Assembly: GCA_028280885.1 (NCBI GenBank)
Contig: JANQKY010000025.1
Location: 1-39,972 of the forward strand
DNA length: 39,972 nucleotides
Direction of reading: 5' to 3'
Source: Tepidamorphus sp.
GTDB lineage: Bacteria; Pseudomonadota; Alphaproteobacteria; Rhizobiales; Tepidamorphaceae
Shown here: positions 8,655 through 18,253 of the stretch, piece by piece
Layout of the letters: each line of letters opens with the position of its first letter
Numbering within the stretch: position 1 is the stretch's first letter
Position numbers and translations under genes: made by a program
Notes under the pieces: model-generated
The model's input: only the letters and a program-made list of their open reading frames with translations
Databases searched by the model: none
What the model was told of the DNA's origin: nothing

Positions 8655-9884
8655 ATGCTGAGCGTCAGCTATGACCCGGTTCTCGTGACCGCGTCCGTTC
8701 TGGTCGCGGTAATGGGGGCCTTCACGTGCCTGCGGCTGACCAGCGGCCTGAGCACCCTTGCGCCGGCGGCGCGGCGGCCGCGGATCGCCGAGGCGGCGGT
8801 CGCGCTGGGCGGCGGCATCTGGGCGATGCATTTCGTCGGCATGCTGGCGGTTTCGCTGCCGGTCACCATCACCTACAGCGCGCTGCCGACGCTTGCCTCG
8901 GCGCTGGTCGCGATCCTCGTCGTCGGGATCGGCCTGATCGCGCTGCATTTCGGCGCCCGCACGCAGAAGCGCATCCTGATCGCCGGCACGCTGACGGGCC
9001 TGGGGATCGTCGCCATGCACTATATCGGCATGTCGGCGATCAACGGGAACTGCGTGATCGGCTATCGGCCGATCGGCCCCGTCCTGTCGACGGCGATCGC
9101 GATCGGCTCGTCGATCCTGGCGCTGGAACTGGCCTATCGCAAGCGGACGCTGGCGATGACCGCGCTCGGCGCCGTCGCGCTCGGCCTTGCCATATCCGCG
9201 ATGCACTATGTCGCCATGCTGTTCACCGTGTTCGAGGCAAGCGAGACGGTAACCTTCATTGCCGCGCCGAGCCTGTCCGCCGGTCTGCTGGCGATGATCG
9301 TGTCGGTCGCCTGCTTCGTCATCTGCGGCCTGTTCCTGCTGATGGCGATCCCGGTCGAGAGCCGGGCGCCGGCCACGGAGGGCCCGGAGCCGGAGACAGG
9401 CGCCGACACGGATCCGCCGGCCCCCGCGCCGCGCGTGGCGAACGGCAGTGCGGTGAACGCCCTCTCCGGGGCCGGTGCGAAGCCGGATTCGATCCTGTCG
9501 AAGGCCCACAACGGCGGCGGCCCCTACGAGCGCCTGTCCGATCCGTCGATCTCCGGCCGCATCCCCTATGAGCGCGACAACACGATCCGCTTCCTGGCGA
9601 CCGACCAGATCTCCGCGTTCCGGGCCGACGGCCACTACACGCGGGTGATGAACGGGGCAAATGAGTTCTTCTGCCCGTGGTCGATCTCGCGGGTCGAAAA
9701 GGCGATCGAGAACAGTCCGTTCATCCGCACCCATCGCAGCTATCTGGTCAATCTGAAGCATGTCGCCGGCTTCAAGCGCGAGGGCGACAAGGCGTTCTGC
9801 TTCCTGGAGGGTTCGGACGAGGTCCGCATCCCGGTCAGCCGGTCGCGGATGAGCGACGTGCAGCGGGCACTCGGCCTGGCCTGA
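8655..9884 (+). CDS. coxC: CoxC: membrane MHYT sensor with LytTR DNA-binding domain
   Basis: A 409-residue membrane-bound regulator. The N-terminal half is a polytopic MHYT domain with the three hallmark motifs MHFVGM (~58), MHYIGM (~121) and MHYVAM (~183) at membrane-helix ends. These are thought to bind a metal and sense a diatomic gas or redox signal. A Pro/Ala-rich linker (~235-275) leads to a LytTR domain (~303-405: IRFLATDQISAFRADGHYTRV, then FIRTHRSYLVNLKHV). The same architecture is found in CoxC and CoxH of Oligotropha carboxidovorans, and position just upstream of coxM matches that operon. It probably regulates the cox operon, perhaps through the direct repeat at 9931-9970. DNA binding from a membrane anchor is inferred. 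Confidence 0.88.
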   Translation: MLSVSYDPVLVTASVLVAVMGAFTCLRLTSGLSTLAPAARRPRIAEAAVALGGGIWAMHFVGMLAVSLPVTITYSALPTLASALVAILVVGIGLIALHFGARTQKRILIAGTLTGLGIVAMHYIGMSAINGNCVIGYRPIGPVLSTAIAIGSSILALELAYRKRTLAMTALGAVALGLAISAMHYVAMLFTVFEASETVTFIAAPSLSAGLLAMIVSVACFVICGLFLLMAIPVESRAPATEGPEPETGADTDPPAPAPRVANGSAVNALSGAGAKPDSILSKAHNGGGPYERLSDPSISGRIPYERDNTIRFLATDQISAFRADGHYTRVMNGANEFFCPWSISRVEKAIENSPFIRTHRSYLVNLKHVAGFKREGDKAFCFLEGSDEVRIPVSRSRMSDVQRALGLA

Positions 9885-9930
9885 AACGCCCCTGACCCGA
9901 AGGATACCCGGTCGACCCCAGCGCCCGCTC

Positions 9931-9970
9931 AGCCGGTCCGCATTTCGTGCAGCCATTCCGCATTTCGTGA
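9931..9970 (+). promoter_or_regulatory. 20-bp tandem direct repeat upstream of coxM (candidate CoxC/LytTR operator)
   Basis: Two adjacent 20-bp units (9931-9950 and 9951-9970) match at 17 of 20 positions and share the exact 13-mer TCCGCATTTCGTG at 9937 and 9957. A spacing of about two helical turns is what LytTR-domain regulators usually recognise. The repeat lies in the coxC-coxM gap, about 125-165 bp before the coxM start. Function is inferred; no third copy was seen beside it. Confidence 0.45.
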
Positions 9971-10094
9971 GACGCCGGCGGCTTTAGGCAGTTTTCGGTC
10001 GCGCCCGGGCTCCGTTCGCAGGATCGTTTTCTTAAACGAGCGGCCGCTTCAAAGAGCCGCGCTTTTGAGGAAACCCCAGGAGGAGAGCCCCCGA

Positions 10095-10958
10095 ATGATT
10101 CCTGGCGCATTCGACTATCATCGCCCGGCGAGCCTCGGCGAAGCGATAACGCTTGCCAATGAACTCGGCGACGACGCCCGCGTCCTTGCGGGCGGCCACA
10201 GCCTCATCCCGATGATGAAGCTCCGGATGGCCGTTCCCGAACACCTGATCGATCTTGCCGATATCGACGACCTGAAAGGTATCGACGAGCGCGACGGCAC
10301 GCTTCAGATCGGCGCGATGACCTCGCAGGCCGAGATCATCGGCTCCGGCCTTCTGGCCGAGCGTTGCCCGATCCTGCGCGAGACGGCCGAACAGATCGCC
10401 GATCCGCAGATCCGCAATGTCGGCACGATTGGCGGCAATGTCGCAAACGGCGATCCGGGCAACGACATGCCCGCCCTGATGCAGGCGCTTAACGCCTCCT
10501 ACGCACTGACCGGTGCCGGCGGCACCCGTGAGGTACCCGCGCGCAACTTCTACGAGGCGGCTTACTTCACCGCGCTTGAACCCGGCGAGGTGCTGTCGGC
10601 GATCCACATTCCGATCCCGCCGGCCGGCCACGGCTATGCCTACGAGAAGCAGAAGCGCAAGGTCGGCGACTACGCGACGGCCGCCGCCGCCGTGCTGTTG
10701 ACGATGGAAGGCGGCGTCTGCACGAGCGCGTCGATCGCGCTCACCAATGTCGGCGACACGCCGCTCTTTGCGGAGGCCGCCGGCGCAGCACTTGTCGGCA
10801 GTGCCTTCGATGAAGGCGCGGTCGGCGCGGCGGTTTCGGCTGCCGAAGCGATCGCAAGCCCCGCCGAGGATGGCCGCGGACCCGTCGATTTCCGCACCAG
10901 GGTCGCCGGCGTGATGGTCCGCCGCGCGATCGGACGCGCAGCGTCTCGCGCGCGCTGA
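10095..10958 (+). CDS. coxM: CO dehydrogenase medium subunit (FAD-binding)
   Basis: A 287-residue flavoprotein subunit of aerobic CO dehydrogenase, which passes electrons from the CoxS iron-sulfur clusters to the quinone pool. It begins [18 protein letters not shown]. The FAD-binding motifs are [15 protein letters not shown] (~33-47) and [17 protein letters not shown] (~110-126), followed by the C-terminal CO-dehydrogenase flavoprotein domain. The ATG at 10095 was chosen because AGGAGGAG (10078-10085) lies nine bases upstream; a TTG frame extension to 10065 is unlikely. Length matches the ~288-residue homologues. coxS follows 23 bp later. Confidence 0.95.
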   Translation: MIPGAFDYHRPASLGEAITLANELGDDARVLAGGHSLIPMMKLRMAVPEHLIDLADIDDLKGIDERDGTLQIGAMTSQAEIIGSGLLAERCPILRETAEQIADPQIRNVGTIGGNVANGDPGNDMPALMQALNASYALTGAGGTREVPARNFYEAAYFTALEPGEVLSAIHIPIPPAGHGYAYEKQKRKVGDYATAAAAVLLTMEGGVCTSASIALTNVGDTPLFAEAAGAALVGSAFDEGAVGAAVSAAEAIASPAEDGRGPVDFRTRVAGVMVRRAIGRAASRAR

Positions 10959-10981
10959 AACACAATCAAGGTCTCAAGATC

Positions 10982-11476
10982 ATGAGCAAGATGCATGTCA
11001 AGATGACGGTCAACGGCAAGCCGCAGGAAGCGCTTGCCGAGCCCCGCACACTCCTCATCCATTTCCTGCGCGAGGAGCTCAATCTCACCGGCCCGCATAT
11101 CGGCTGCGACACGGGCCATTGCGGCGCCTGCACGGTCGATCTCAACGGCAAGTCGGTGAAGTCCTGCACGATGTTCGTCGCCCAGGCGAACGGCGCCGAC
11201 GTCACCACGATCGAGGGTATCGCAGCCCCGGACGGGACCCTGCATGCGATCCAGGACGCCTTCCGCGAGCATCATGGCCTGCAATGCGGCTTCTGCACGC
11301 CCGGCATGATCACGCGGGCCTATCGCCTGCTGCAGGAAAACCCGAGCCCGAGCGAGGAGGAGATCCGCGTCGGGATTTCCGGAAACCTGTGCCGGTGCAC
11401 CGGTTATCAGAACATCGTCAAATCGATCAGCGCCGCAGCCGAAACCATGGCGGCCAGCCGGGAGGCAGCCGAATGA
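10982..11476 (+). CDS. coxS: CO dehydrogenase small subunit (2Fe-2S)
   Basis: A 164-residue iron-sulfur subunit carrying two [2Fe-2S] clusters that relay electrons from the molybdenum site to FAD. The plant-ferredoxin-type domain has Cys42, Cys47, Cys50 ([10 protein letters not shown]) and Cys62. The helical domain has Cys102 and Cys105 ([10 protein letters not shown]) and Cys137 and Cys139 ([10 protein letters not shown]). Spacing matches CoxS of characterised CO dehydrogenases. The stop overlaps the coxL start in an ATGA, indicating translational coupling. Confidence 0.96.
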   Translation: MSKMHVKMTVNGKPQEALAEPRTLLIHFLREELNLTGPHIGCDTGHCGACTVDLNGKSVKSCTMFVAQANGADVTTIEGIAAPDGTLHAIQDAFREHHGLQCGFCTPGMITRAYRLLQENPSPSEEEIRVGISGNLCRCTGYQNIVKSISAAAETMAASREAAE

Positions 11477-13893
11477 CCGACCAGACCCCGACCGCCGTCG
11501 AGCGGGCCGCCAAGCTGCAGGGCCTCGGCTCCAAGCGCAAGCGCGTCGAGGACGCGCGTTTCACGCAGGGCAAGGGCAATTATGTCGACGACATCAAGCT
11601 GCCCGGCATGCTGTTCGGCGATTTCGTCCGCTCGCCTTACGGCCATGCCCGCATCAAGGGGATCGACAAGGACGCCGCGCTCGCCGTGCCGGGTGTCGTC
11701 GCCGTCCTGACCGCCGAAGACCTGAAACCCTTGAACCTGCACTACATGCCGACGCTCGCCGGCGACGTGCAGGCGGTGCTGGCGGATGAGAAGGTGCTGT
11801 TCCAGGGCCAGGAAGTCGCCTTCGTCGTCGCCGAAAACCGCTATGTCGCCGCCGACGCGGTCGAACTGGTCGAGGTGGAGTACGAACAGCTCGACGCGGT
11901 CAACGACGCCTTCAAGGCGATGGACGCAGACGCGCCGCTCCTGCGCGAGGACATCAAGGACAAGCAGGAAGGCGCGCACGGGCCACGCAAGCACTACAAC
12001 CACATCTTCACCTGGGAGGTCGGCGACAAGGAGGCCACCCACAAGGCGCTCGCGGACGCCGAGGTGGTCGCCGAGGAGCTGATCACCTATCAGCGCGTCC
12101 ACCCCTGCCCGCTGGAGACCTGCGGCTGCGTCGCCTCGATGGACAAGGTGAACGGCAAGCTGACGATCTGGGGCACGTTCCAGGCCCCGCACGCGGTGCG
12201 CACCGTCGCCTCGCTGATCACCAACATCCCCGAACACAATATCCGCATCATCTCGCCGGATATCGGCGGCGGCTTCGGCAACAAGGTCGGTGTCTATCCG
12301 GGCTATATCTGCTCGGCCGTCGCCTCGATCGTCACCGGCGTGCCGATCAAATGGGTCGAGGACCGGATCGAGAACCTGACCTCGACGGCCTTTGCCCGCG
12401 ACTATCACATGACGGGCAGGATCGCCGCGACGCGGGACGGGCGCATCACCGGGCTCGACTGCCACGTGCTCGCCGATCACGGCGCGTTCGACGCCTGCGC
12501 CGATCCGACCAAGTTCCCGGCCGGCTTCTTCAACATCTGCACCGGCTCCTACGACATTCCCGTCGCCCATGTTTCGGTCGACGGCGTCTATACCAACAAG
12601 GCCCCGGGCGGGGTCGCCTATCGCTGCTCGTTCCGGGTGACAGAGGCCTCCTACTTCATCGAGCGGATGATCGACGTGCTCGCCCGCAAGCTCGACATGG
12701 ATCCGGCCGAACTGCGCATGAAGAACTTCATCAAGCAATCGCAGTTCCCCTACACCTCGGCGCTCGGCTGGGAATATGATTCCGGCGACTACGAGACGGC
12801 GATGGACAAGGCGATGACGACGGTCGACTACGCCGGCCTGCGCGCCGAGCAGGCGGAAAACCGCGCCGCCTTCGACCGCGGCGAGACGCGCTCGCTGATG
12901 GGGATCGGCGTTGCCTTCTTCACCGAGATCGTCGGTGCCGGGCCGGTCAAGAACTGCGACATTCTCGGCCTCGGCATGTTCGATTCCTGCGAGATCCGCA
13001 TCCATCCCACGGGCAGCGCGATCGCCCGTTTGGGAACAATCTCACAGGGCCAGGGTCACGCGACGACGTTTGCCCAGATCCTGGCAAGCGAGATCGGCAT
13101 TCCCGCCGACCAGATCACGGTGGAGGAAGGCGACACCGATACCGCCCCCTATGGCCTTGGCACCTACGGCTCGCGCTCGACCCCCGTGGCGGGCGCTGCG
13201 ACCGCCATGGCCGGCCGCAAGATCCGCGCCAAGGCGCAGATGATCGCGGCCTACCTCTTGGAGGTCCACGAGGACGATCTGGAGTGGGATATCGACCGCT
13301 TCCAGGTGAAGGGTAATCCCGAGGCCGCCAAGACCATGGCCGAGATCGCCTTCGCCTCCTACAACCAGGCGATCCCGGGGCTCGAGCCGGGGCTCGAGGC
13401 GGTCAGCTACTACGATCCGCCGAACATGACCTATCCCTTCGGCGCCTATCTCTGCGTCGTCGATGTCGATGTCGATACCGGCGTCACCGACGTGCGCCGC
13501 TTCTACGCGCTCGATGATTGCGGCACGCGGATCAACCCGATGATCATCGAGGGCCAGGTGCATGGCGGCCTCACCGAGGCGCTGGCGATCGCCATGGGCC
13601 AGGAGATCGCCTATGACGAGATCGGCAACGTCAAGGGCGCGAGCCTGCTCGACTTCTACCTGCCGACCGCCGTCGAGACCCCGGTCTGGGAGACGGACCA
13701 CACCGTCACCCCCTCCCCGCACCATCCGATCGGCGCCAAGGGCGTCGGCGAGAGCCCCAATGTCGGCGGGGTCTCCGCCTTCTCGAACGCGGTCAACGAT
13801 GCGTTTGCGCATAAGGGCCTGACGCACACGCAGATGCCGCACGACCATTGGCGCGTCTGGAAGACCGCCGAGCGGCTCGGGCTTAACGGATAA
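11473..13893 (+). CDS. coxL: Form I CO dehydrogenase large subunit (Mo/Cu active site)
   Basis: The 806-residue catalytic subunit of aerobic CO dehydrogenase, which oxidises CO with water to CO2. The start is [16 protein letters not shown], in an ATGA overlap with cox[10 protein letters not shown] opens the hammerhead domain, and DIGGGFGNK forms part of the Mo-cofactor site. The decisive active-site loop AYRCSFR spans residues 382-388, with Cys385 matching the copper-binding Cys388 of O. carboxidovorans. GAKGVGESP near the C-terminus carries the catalytic Glu. The AYxCSFR loop marks form I enzymes and separates this protein from the form II homologue at 4020. Length agrees with ~809-residue homologues. 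This is strong sequence evidence for real CO oxidation capacity. Confidence 0.96.
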   Translation: MTDQTPTAVERAAKLQGLGSKRKRVEDARFTQGKGNYVDDIKLPGMLFGDFVRSPYGHARIKGIDKDAALAVPGVVAVLTAEDLKPLNLHYMPTLAGDVQAVLADEKVLFQGQEVAFVVAENRYVAADAVELVEVEYEQLDAVNDAFKAMDADAPLLREDIKDKQEGAHGPRKHYNHIFTWEVGDKEATHKALADAEVVAEELITYQRVHPCPLETCGCVASMDKVNGKLTIWGTFQAPHAVRTVASLITNIPEHNIRIISPDIGGGFGNKVGVYPGYICSAVASIVTGVPIKWVEDRIENLTSTAFARDYHMTGRIAATRDGRITGLDCHVLADHGAFDACADPTKFPAGFFNICTGSYDIPVAHVSVDGVYTNKAPGGVAYRCSFRVTEASYFIERMIDVLARKLDMDPAELRMKNFIKQSQFPYTSALGWEYDSGDYETAMDKAMTTVDYAGLRAEQAENRAAFDRGETRSLMGIGVAFFTEIVGAGPVKNCDILGLGMFDSCEIRIHPTGSAIARLGTISQGQGHATTFAQILASEIGIPADQITVEEGDTDTAPYGLGTYGSRSTPVAGAATAMAGRKIRAKAQMIAAYLLEVHEDDLEWDIDRFQVKGNPEAAKTMAEIAFASYNQAIPGLEPGLEAVSYYDPPNMTYPFGAYLCVVDVDVDTGVTDVRRFYALDDCGTRINPMIIEGQVHGGLTEALAIAMGQEIAYDEIGNVKGASLLDFYLPTAVETPVWETDHTVTPSPHHPIGAKGVGESPNVGGVSAFSNAVNDAFAHKGLTHTQMPHDHWRVWKTAERLGLNG

Positions 13894-13969
13894 AGAACAA
13901 GGCCCAAGTCTGGGGAGGGCGCCGGAGGACGGATTTGACACCGTTCTCCGGTTGCCTCAGGACCTCACC

Positions 13970-14848
13970 ATGGACGCGGTAACGGATCTCAAGTCCCGGC
14001 TCGCAGCCGTCAACTACGTCGCCGACGACACGCTGGCGACCGCGCTTGCACTCGCGATCGACCTGAAGCGACCGCTCTTGCTGGAGGGCGAGGCCGGCGT
14101 CGGCAAGACGGAAATCGCCAAGGCGCTTTCCACCCTGCTCGAAACGCGGCTGATCCGCCTGCAATGCTATGAGGGGCTCGACGCCAACGCGGCGATCTAT
14201 GAGTGGAACTACCAGCGCCAACTGCTCGCGATAAAGGCAAGCGAACACGAGCAGACGAGCGCCGCCGACATCGAACGGCATATCTTTTCAGAGACCTATC
14301 TGCTGAAACGCCCGCTGCTGCAGGCGATCAGCGAAGCGAAACCCGCCGTGCTGCTGATCGACGAGGTCGACCGGGCCGACGAGGCCTTCGAGGCTTACCT
14401 TCTCGAAATCCTCTCCGATTTCCAGATCACCATCCCCGAACTGGGCACGATTTCAGCCGTCAGCGTCCCGCATGTCGTGCTGACCTCGAACGGCTCGCGC
14501 GACCTCTCCGACGCGCTCCGGCGGCGCTGTCTCTATTCCTACGTCGACTATCCCGATCCGGAACGCGAACTGGCGATCATCCTGAGCCATAGGCCCGATA
14601 TCGAGGAGCGGCTTGCCGTGCAGATCAGCCGCTTCGTGCGGGCGCTGCGCAAGGAAGACCTGGAAAAGGCGCCGGGGATTGCCGAAACGCTCGACTGGGC
14701 CGCCGCGCTGACCGGCCTCGGCGTCTCCTCGCTCGATCACGATCCGGACGCGGTTCAGGCGAGCCTGATCTGCCTGTTGAAGACGGAAGCCGACGCCGCC
14801 GCGGTAACGCGCGAGGTGACCAGCCGGCTCGCCGGCGAAGCGGCATGA
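13970..14848 (+). CDS. coxD: CoxD: MoxR-type AAA+ ATPase for CODH maturation
   Basis: A 292-residue AAA+ ATPase. Walker A is GEAGVGKT (~40-47), Walker B is LLIDEVDRAD (~130-139), and a sensor-1 LTSNGSRDLSDALRRRC follows. In O. carboxidovorans CoxD is needed for sulfuration and copper insertion at the Mo/Cu site. The ATG at 13970 was preferred over an upstream TTG (13952). There is a 76-bp gap after coxL. Its stop overlaps the coxE start (ATGA, 14845-14848), so CoxD and CoxE are translationally coupled, as expected for a MoxR-VWA chaperone pair. Confidence 0.93.
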   Translation: MDAVTDLKSRLAAVNYVADDTLATALALAIDLKRPLLLEGEAGVGKTEIAKALSTLLETRLIRLQCYEGLDANAAIYEWNYQRQLLAIKASEHEQTSAADIERHIFSETYLLKRPLLQAISEAKPAVLLIDEVDRADEAFEAYLLEILSDFQITIPELGTISAVSVPHVVLTSNGSRDLSDALRRRCLYSYVDYPDPERELAIILSHRPDIEERLAVQISRFVRALRKEDLEKAPGIAETLDWAAALTGLGVSSLDHDPDAVQASLICLLKTEADAAAVTREVTSRLAGEAA

Positions 14849-16017
14849 TCGCCAGCTCCCAGACCCCGATCACCCGCCGGATGGCCGGCTTCATCGACCA
14901 TCTGCGGCTCAATGATTTCGCCGTCGGCCCGGCCGAAACGCGGCTGGCCCTCGACATTCTCGATCGGATCGGCCCGCTGGAGCGGGCGCATGCGCAACAG
15001 GGCCTGAAATCGCTCTTGAGCGCCCGCCAGGCGGAGTGGGATAAGTTCGACGACCTGTTCGAGGCCTATTGGTTTCGCCGCGGCCGGGAGCGGGCCGCCG
15101 CGAAACCCGTCAACGCGCATCAACGCGCCACGGCGCGCCACCCCGGCATCTGGTCCGGTCACCTGCCCGCGCAAGCCGCCAGCGGCCTGGCGTCCTCTTC
15201 GGGAACCGAAGACGACCGGGACACGTCGGGAACCGCATCGGGCCGGGTCGTCGCGAGCATGGCGCATCAGCTCCGCCAGACCGACCTGCGCCATATCGCC
15301 GATCCTGAAGAACTCGCCGAGGCCGAACGGCTCGCCCACACGCTCGCCACCGCGATCCGGGACCGCCTGTCGCGCCGCTACGCGTTTGCCGATACCGGCC
15401 GCAAGCTCGATTTCAGGCGCACGTTCCGGGCCAATCTCGGCCATGGCGGCGAGCCGATCACGCTCGTCCACAAGGCCCGCCCCGACCGGCCGGTGCGCAT
15501 CGTCGTCCTCGTTGACGTCTCCGGCTCGATGGCGCTCTATTCAAGGGTTTTTCTGCAATTCGTGCGTGGCCTACTGTCGGCCTGGATCGACGCCGACGCC
15601 TATCTCGTCCACACGAAACTGGTGCCCGTAACCGACATCCTGCGGGAGCCGGATTCGCTGAAAGCGATGACGCGCCTCGCCCTGATGGCCGACGGCTTCG
15701 GCGGCGGCACGCGGCTCGGCGACTGCCTGAAGGTGTTCAACGACCGTTACGCCAAACGGGCGCTGAACGCACGCTCGGTGGTGATGATCCTGAGCGACGG
15801 CTACGATACCGGCACGCCGGACCTGCTCTCCCGCGAGTTGAAACGGCTGAAGCGGCGGGCCAGGCGCCTCGTCTGGCTCAATCCGATGCTCGGCTGGCGC
15901 GACTACGAGCCGGTGACCCGGGCGATGGCCGCCGCCCTGCCGCTGATCGACCATTTCGCCGCCGCCAACACGCTCGATGCGCTTGCCGCGATCGAACCCG
16001 AACTCGCCCGCCTGTGA
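14845..16017 (+). CDS. coxE: CoxE: von Willebrand factor A-domain maturation protein
   Basis: A 390-residue VWA-domain protein. The MIDAS metal site starts at VLVDVSGSM (Asp near residue 224), and the later MIDAS residues are in GGGTRLGDCL and ILSDGYDTG. The N-terminal ~190 residues are helical with an Arg/Ala-rich, low-complexity middle (about 75-140). CoxE works with the MoxR-type ATPase CoxD to mature the bimetallic site of CO dehydrogenase. The ATGA overlap with coxD and the 9-bp gap to coxF place it inside the operon. Confidence 0.92.
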   Translation: MIASSQTPITRRMAGFIDHLRLNDFAVGPAETRLALDILDRIGPLERAHAQQGLKSLLSARQAEWDKFDDLFEAYWFRRGRERAAAKPVNAHQRATARHPGIWSGHLPAQAASGLASSSGTEDDRDTSGTASGRVVASMAHQLRQTDLRHIADPEELAEAERLAHTLATAIRDRLSRRYAFADTGRKLDFRRTFRANLGHGGEPITLVHKARPDRPVRIVVLVDVSGSMALYSRVFLQFVRGLLSAWIDADAYLVHTKLVPVTDILREPDSLKAMTRLALMADGFGGGTRLGDCLKVFNDRYAKRALNARSVVMILSDGYDTGTPDLLSRELKRLKRRARRLVWLNPMLGWRDYEPVTRAMAAALPLIDHFAAANTLDALAAIEPELARL

Positions 16018-16026
16018 GGATCGACG

Positions 16027-16851
16027 ATGGGCCGCACGACCGACGAAACCTACGCCCTGATGGACCGGCTGCGGGAGGCCGACGCGGATTTCTGCGTCGC
16101 CACCATCGTGCGGACCGCGGCGGCAACCTCGGCCAAGGCCGGCGCCAAGGCGATCGTCACCGGCGATGGCACCGTGCACGGCTATATCGGCGGCGGCTGC
16201 GTCCAGGGCGCCGTCAGGCGCGTCGGACTTGAAGCGATCGCGGATGGCGCGCCGCGGATGATCCGCGTGCGGCCGAAGGAGGATGTCGTCGAGGCGGTCG
16301 ATGTCGACGGCATCGAACTGCATGCGTCGGGCTGTCCGAGCGGCGGTACCGTCGACATCTTCTTCGAGCCGATGCGCCAGGCCGCCCGGATCGTCGTGTG
16401 CGGCGCCTCGCCGGTGGCGGCGAGCCTGATCCGGCTTGCTCGCGCGATGGGCCACAAGACGATCGCAGCAGCCCGCCCCGAGGACCATGCGAGCCTGCCC
16501 GAGGTCGACCAGGTTCGCGACGGCTTCGCGCTCGCCGACCTGGATCTCGGCCCCCGCGACGCGGTCGTCGTCGCGACCCAGGGAAGGCGCGACCGCGAAG
16601 CCCTAAAGCAGGCGCTGTCCTCGGGCGCCGGCTATGTCGGCATGGTCGGCAGCCGCGCGAAGATCGCGACGCTGCTCGATGCGATCGCAGGCGATGGCCA
16701 CGATGCCGCCGCCGCACGCCTGCACGGCCCGGCCGGGCTCGATATCGGCGCGATCGAGCCGGAGGAGATCGCGCTGGCGATCCTAGGCGAAATCGTCCGC
16801 GAACGGGGCAGGGAGGCGATATCGCGGACAGCCATGTCCGCCGCGACGTGA
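16027..16851 (+). CDS. coxF: CoxF: XdhC-family molybdenum cofactor insertion protein
   Basis: A 274-residue XdhC/CoxF protein. The N-terminal XdhC domain contains GYIGGGCVQGAVRR (~55-68) and HASGCPSGGTVDIFFEP. The C-terminal Rossmann domain starts IVVCGASPVAASLIRLARAMG and includes YVGMVGSRAK. XdhC proteins bind molybdenum cofactor, help its sulfuration, and insert it into hydroxylases. Here it would serve CO dehydrogenase. It is the last gene of the cluster in this window; no coxG follows, since the next gene is on the opposite strand 58 bp away. Confidence 0.9.
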   Translation: MGRTTDETYALMDRLREADADFCVATIVRTAAATSAKAGAKAIVTGDGTVHGYIGGGCVQGAVRRVGLEAIADGAPRMIRVRPKEDVVEAVDVDGIELHASGCPSGGTVDIFFEPMRQAARIVVCGASPVAASLIRLARAMGHKTIAAARPEDHASLPEVDQVRDGFALADLDLGPRDAVVVATQGRRDREALKQALSSGAGYVGMVGSRAKIATLLDAIAGDGHDAAAARLHGPAGLDIGAIEPEEIALAILGEIVRERGREAISRTAMSAAT

Positions 16852-16909
16852 CGGTCCCCCGGACGCCACCGCCGGAGGCGGGCGGAAAAAACCGACCGGG
16901 TCGAAACCC

Positions 16910-18121
16910 CTAATCCACCGGCGGCTTGCGGCTGGCCTTGAAAAGCCTCTCGAGTCTGGCCCCTATGCCCCTGCCGCCAGGCCGGGCCCTGTGCGCGAGC
17001 TTCAGCAGTTGAATCGAGTCGCCGGCTGAAACCGGTCCGCCATCCGCGATCCTGTTGGCGAGGTCCTTGAGGAAGGCCACCTCTTCCGCCCTGATCGCAA
17101 TCAGGCCGCGCTTCAGGATGCCCGAAAAAATCTCGTCAAGGCCGGCCTCGTCGATCGAGAAGGGCGCTTCGACCGCGCCGTCATCCTCGCCAGGGGGATC
17201 GAACAGGTTTGCATCGACGCCGAAATACCGGCTGAAGAATTTGGTATTCGCCTCCTCGAACATCTCAAAAAAGGAGGCCTGGCGCGGGTCCACGATGCGG
17301 CCGGACTGTTTCAGGCTTTCGACCTTGAGCATACGGGAGCGAAGCAGCTTTGGCGTCGGATCGGGGAACCGGCCGATGCGCCGGCCGCGATGCCTGTTGA
17401 TCAGCCGCAACACGATCGCCTGATGCGCGTTGACCGCTTCATTGCCGGGCTCGTCCTCGAACTCGTAAAGCCCCGCGTCGGTGCCGGGCGCGATGGCGTC
17501 GAGAAAATCGATGCGGATGTCGCCGCCGGTGAAATGATCCGGCCCGTAGAGCCTGGGCACGAGGCTCTGCAAACCGAACACCTTCTCCCATTTTCCGAAG
17601 AAGGTCAGATAGTTGTAGTAGTGACTGTCCGGTGAGGCATCGTCATCGAATTCGGTGATGCGCCCGGCACGACCGATCTTGAGATCGGTCGAATACAGGC
17701 TCGTGCGAAGCCGGGATTGCTCGCGGAAATAGCAGACCACCCTGTATTCATCGAAAAAGCGGTCGAGGAACTGCTTCAGGCGCCGTATTTCCGCCTCGCT
17801 GACGAGGCGGCTGTGGCAGTGCTCGGACGTCAGCACGACACCACGATGCGCCACTCTCAAACGCTCGACTTCCGCGGCGAACGCCGCCTCGAAGCTCGCG
17901 AAGAACGCCTCTCTCTCATCGCGATCGATGACGGACTGCGCCTCCAGATAATCGTCCATCTCGTCCTGGACATAGGCGACCAGCTTCCTGTTGTTCGGCG
18001 TTTCGGCGGAATGCATCAGCGCCAGCCCCTGGCCGGACAACACGGTTTCGTTTCGATAGAGCCAGTTTTGCAGGAAAGTCGTGCCGGTCTTTTCGGTGCC
18101 GATGTGAAGGATGCACTTCAT
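16910..18121 (-). CDS. Sulfotransferase-like protein
   Basis: A 403-residue protein opening MKCILHIGTEKTGTTFLQNW, a P-loop of the sulfotransferase type (K-T-G-T-T) that would bind the 5'-phosphosulfate of PAPS. VLTSEHCHSRL and YRVVCYFREQSRLRTSLYS (~135-155) resemble the second half of the nucleotide site. It is longer than the simple sulfotransferase at 6392, and its C-terminal ~150 residues are acidic and helical with no motif I know. The substrate could be a surface polysaccharide. It is convergent with coxF, 58 bp apart, and on the same strand as the AsmA gene upstream. Confidence 0.65.
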   Translation of the reverse strand: MKCILHIGTEKTGTTFLQNWLYRNETVLSGQGLALMHSAETPNNRKLVAYVQDEMDDYLEAQSVIDRDEREAFFASFEAAFAAEVERLRVAHRGVVLTSEHCHSRLVSEAEIRRLKQFLDRFFDEYRVVCYFREQSRLRTSLYSTDLKIGRAGRITEFDDDASPDSHYYNYLTFFGKWEKVFGLQSLVPRLYGPDHFTGGDIRIDFLDAIAPGTDAGLYEFEDEPGNEAVNAHQAIVLRLINRHRGRRIGRFPDPTPKLLRSRMLKVESLKQSGRIVDPRQASFFEMFEEANTKFFSRYFGVDANLFDPPGEDDGAVEAPFSIDEAGLDEIFSGILKRGLIAIRAEEVAFLKDLANRIADGGPVSAGDSIQLLKLAHRARPGGRGIGARLERLFKASRKPPVD

Positions 18122-18253
18122 CGATGAGGGGTAGCTCCTGTTCCCGTCGGAACCGTATCACCGGCACCGACAGTCGATCGCGCATGTAGACTTGGATGGA
18201 AAGCCAGGAGCGGAGGGAACGTCAATGGCAAGGGTCCACATCACCTCCCATCG

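Noticed and set aside
8475..9956. 493-residue minus-strand open frame
   Set aside because: Antisense to coxC; Arg/Asp/Gly/Gln-rich with no recognisable domain.
11119..11472. N-terminal extension of the coxL frame back to 11119
   Set aside because: It lies within coxS in another frame; the family N-terminus begins at the ATGA overlap at 11473.
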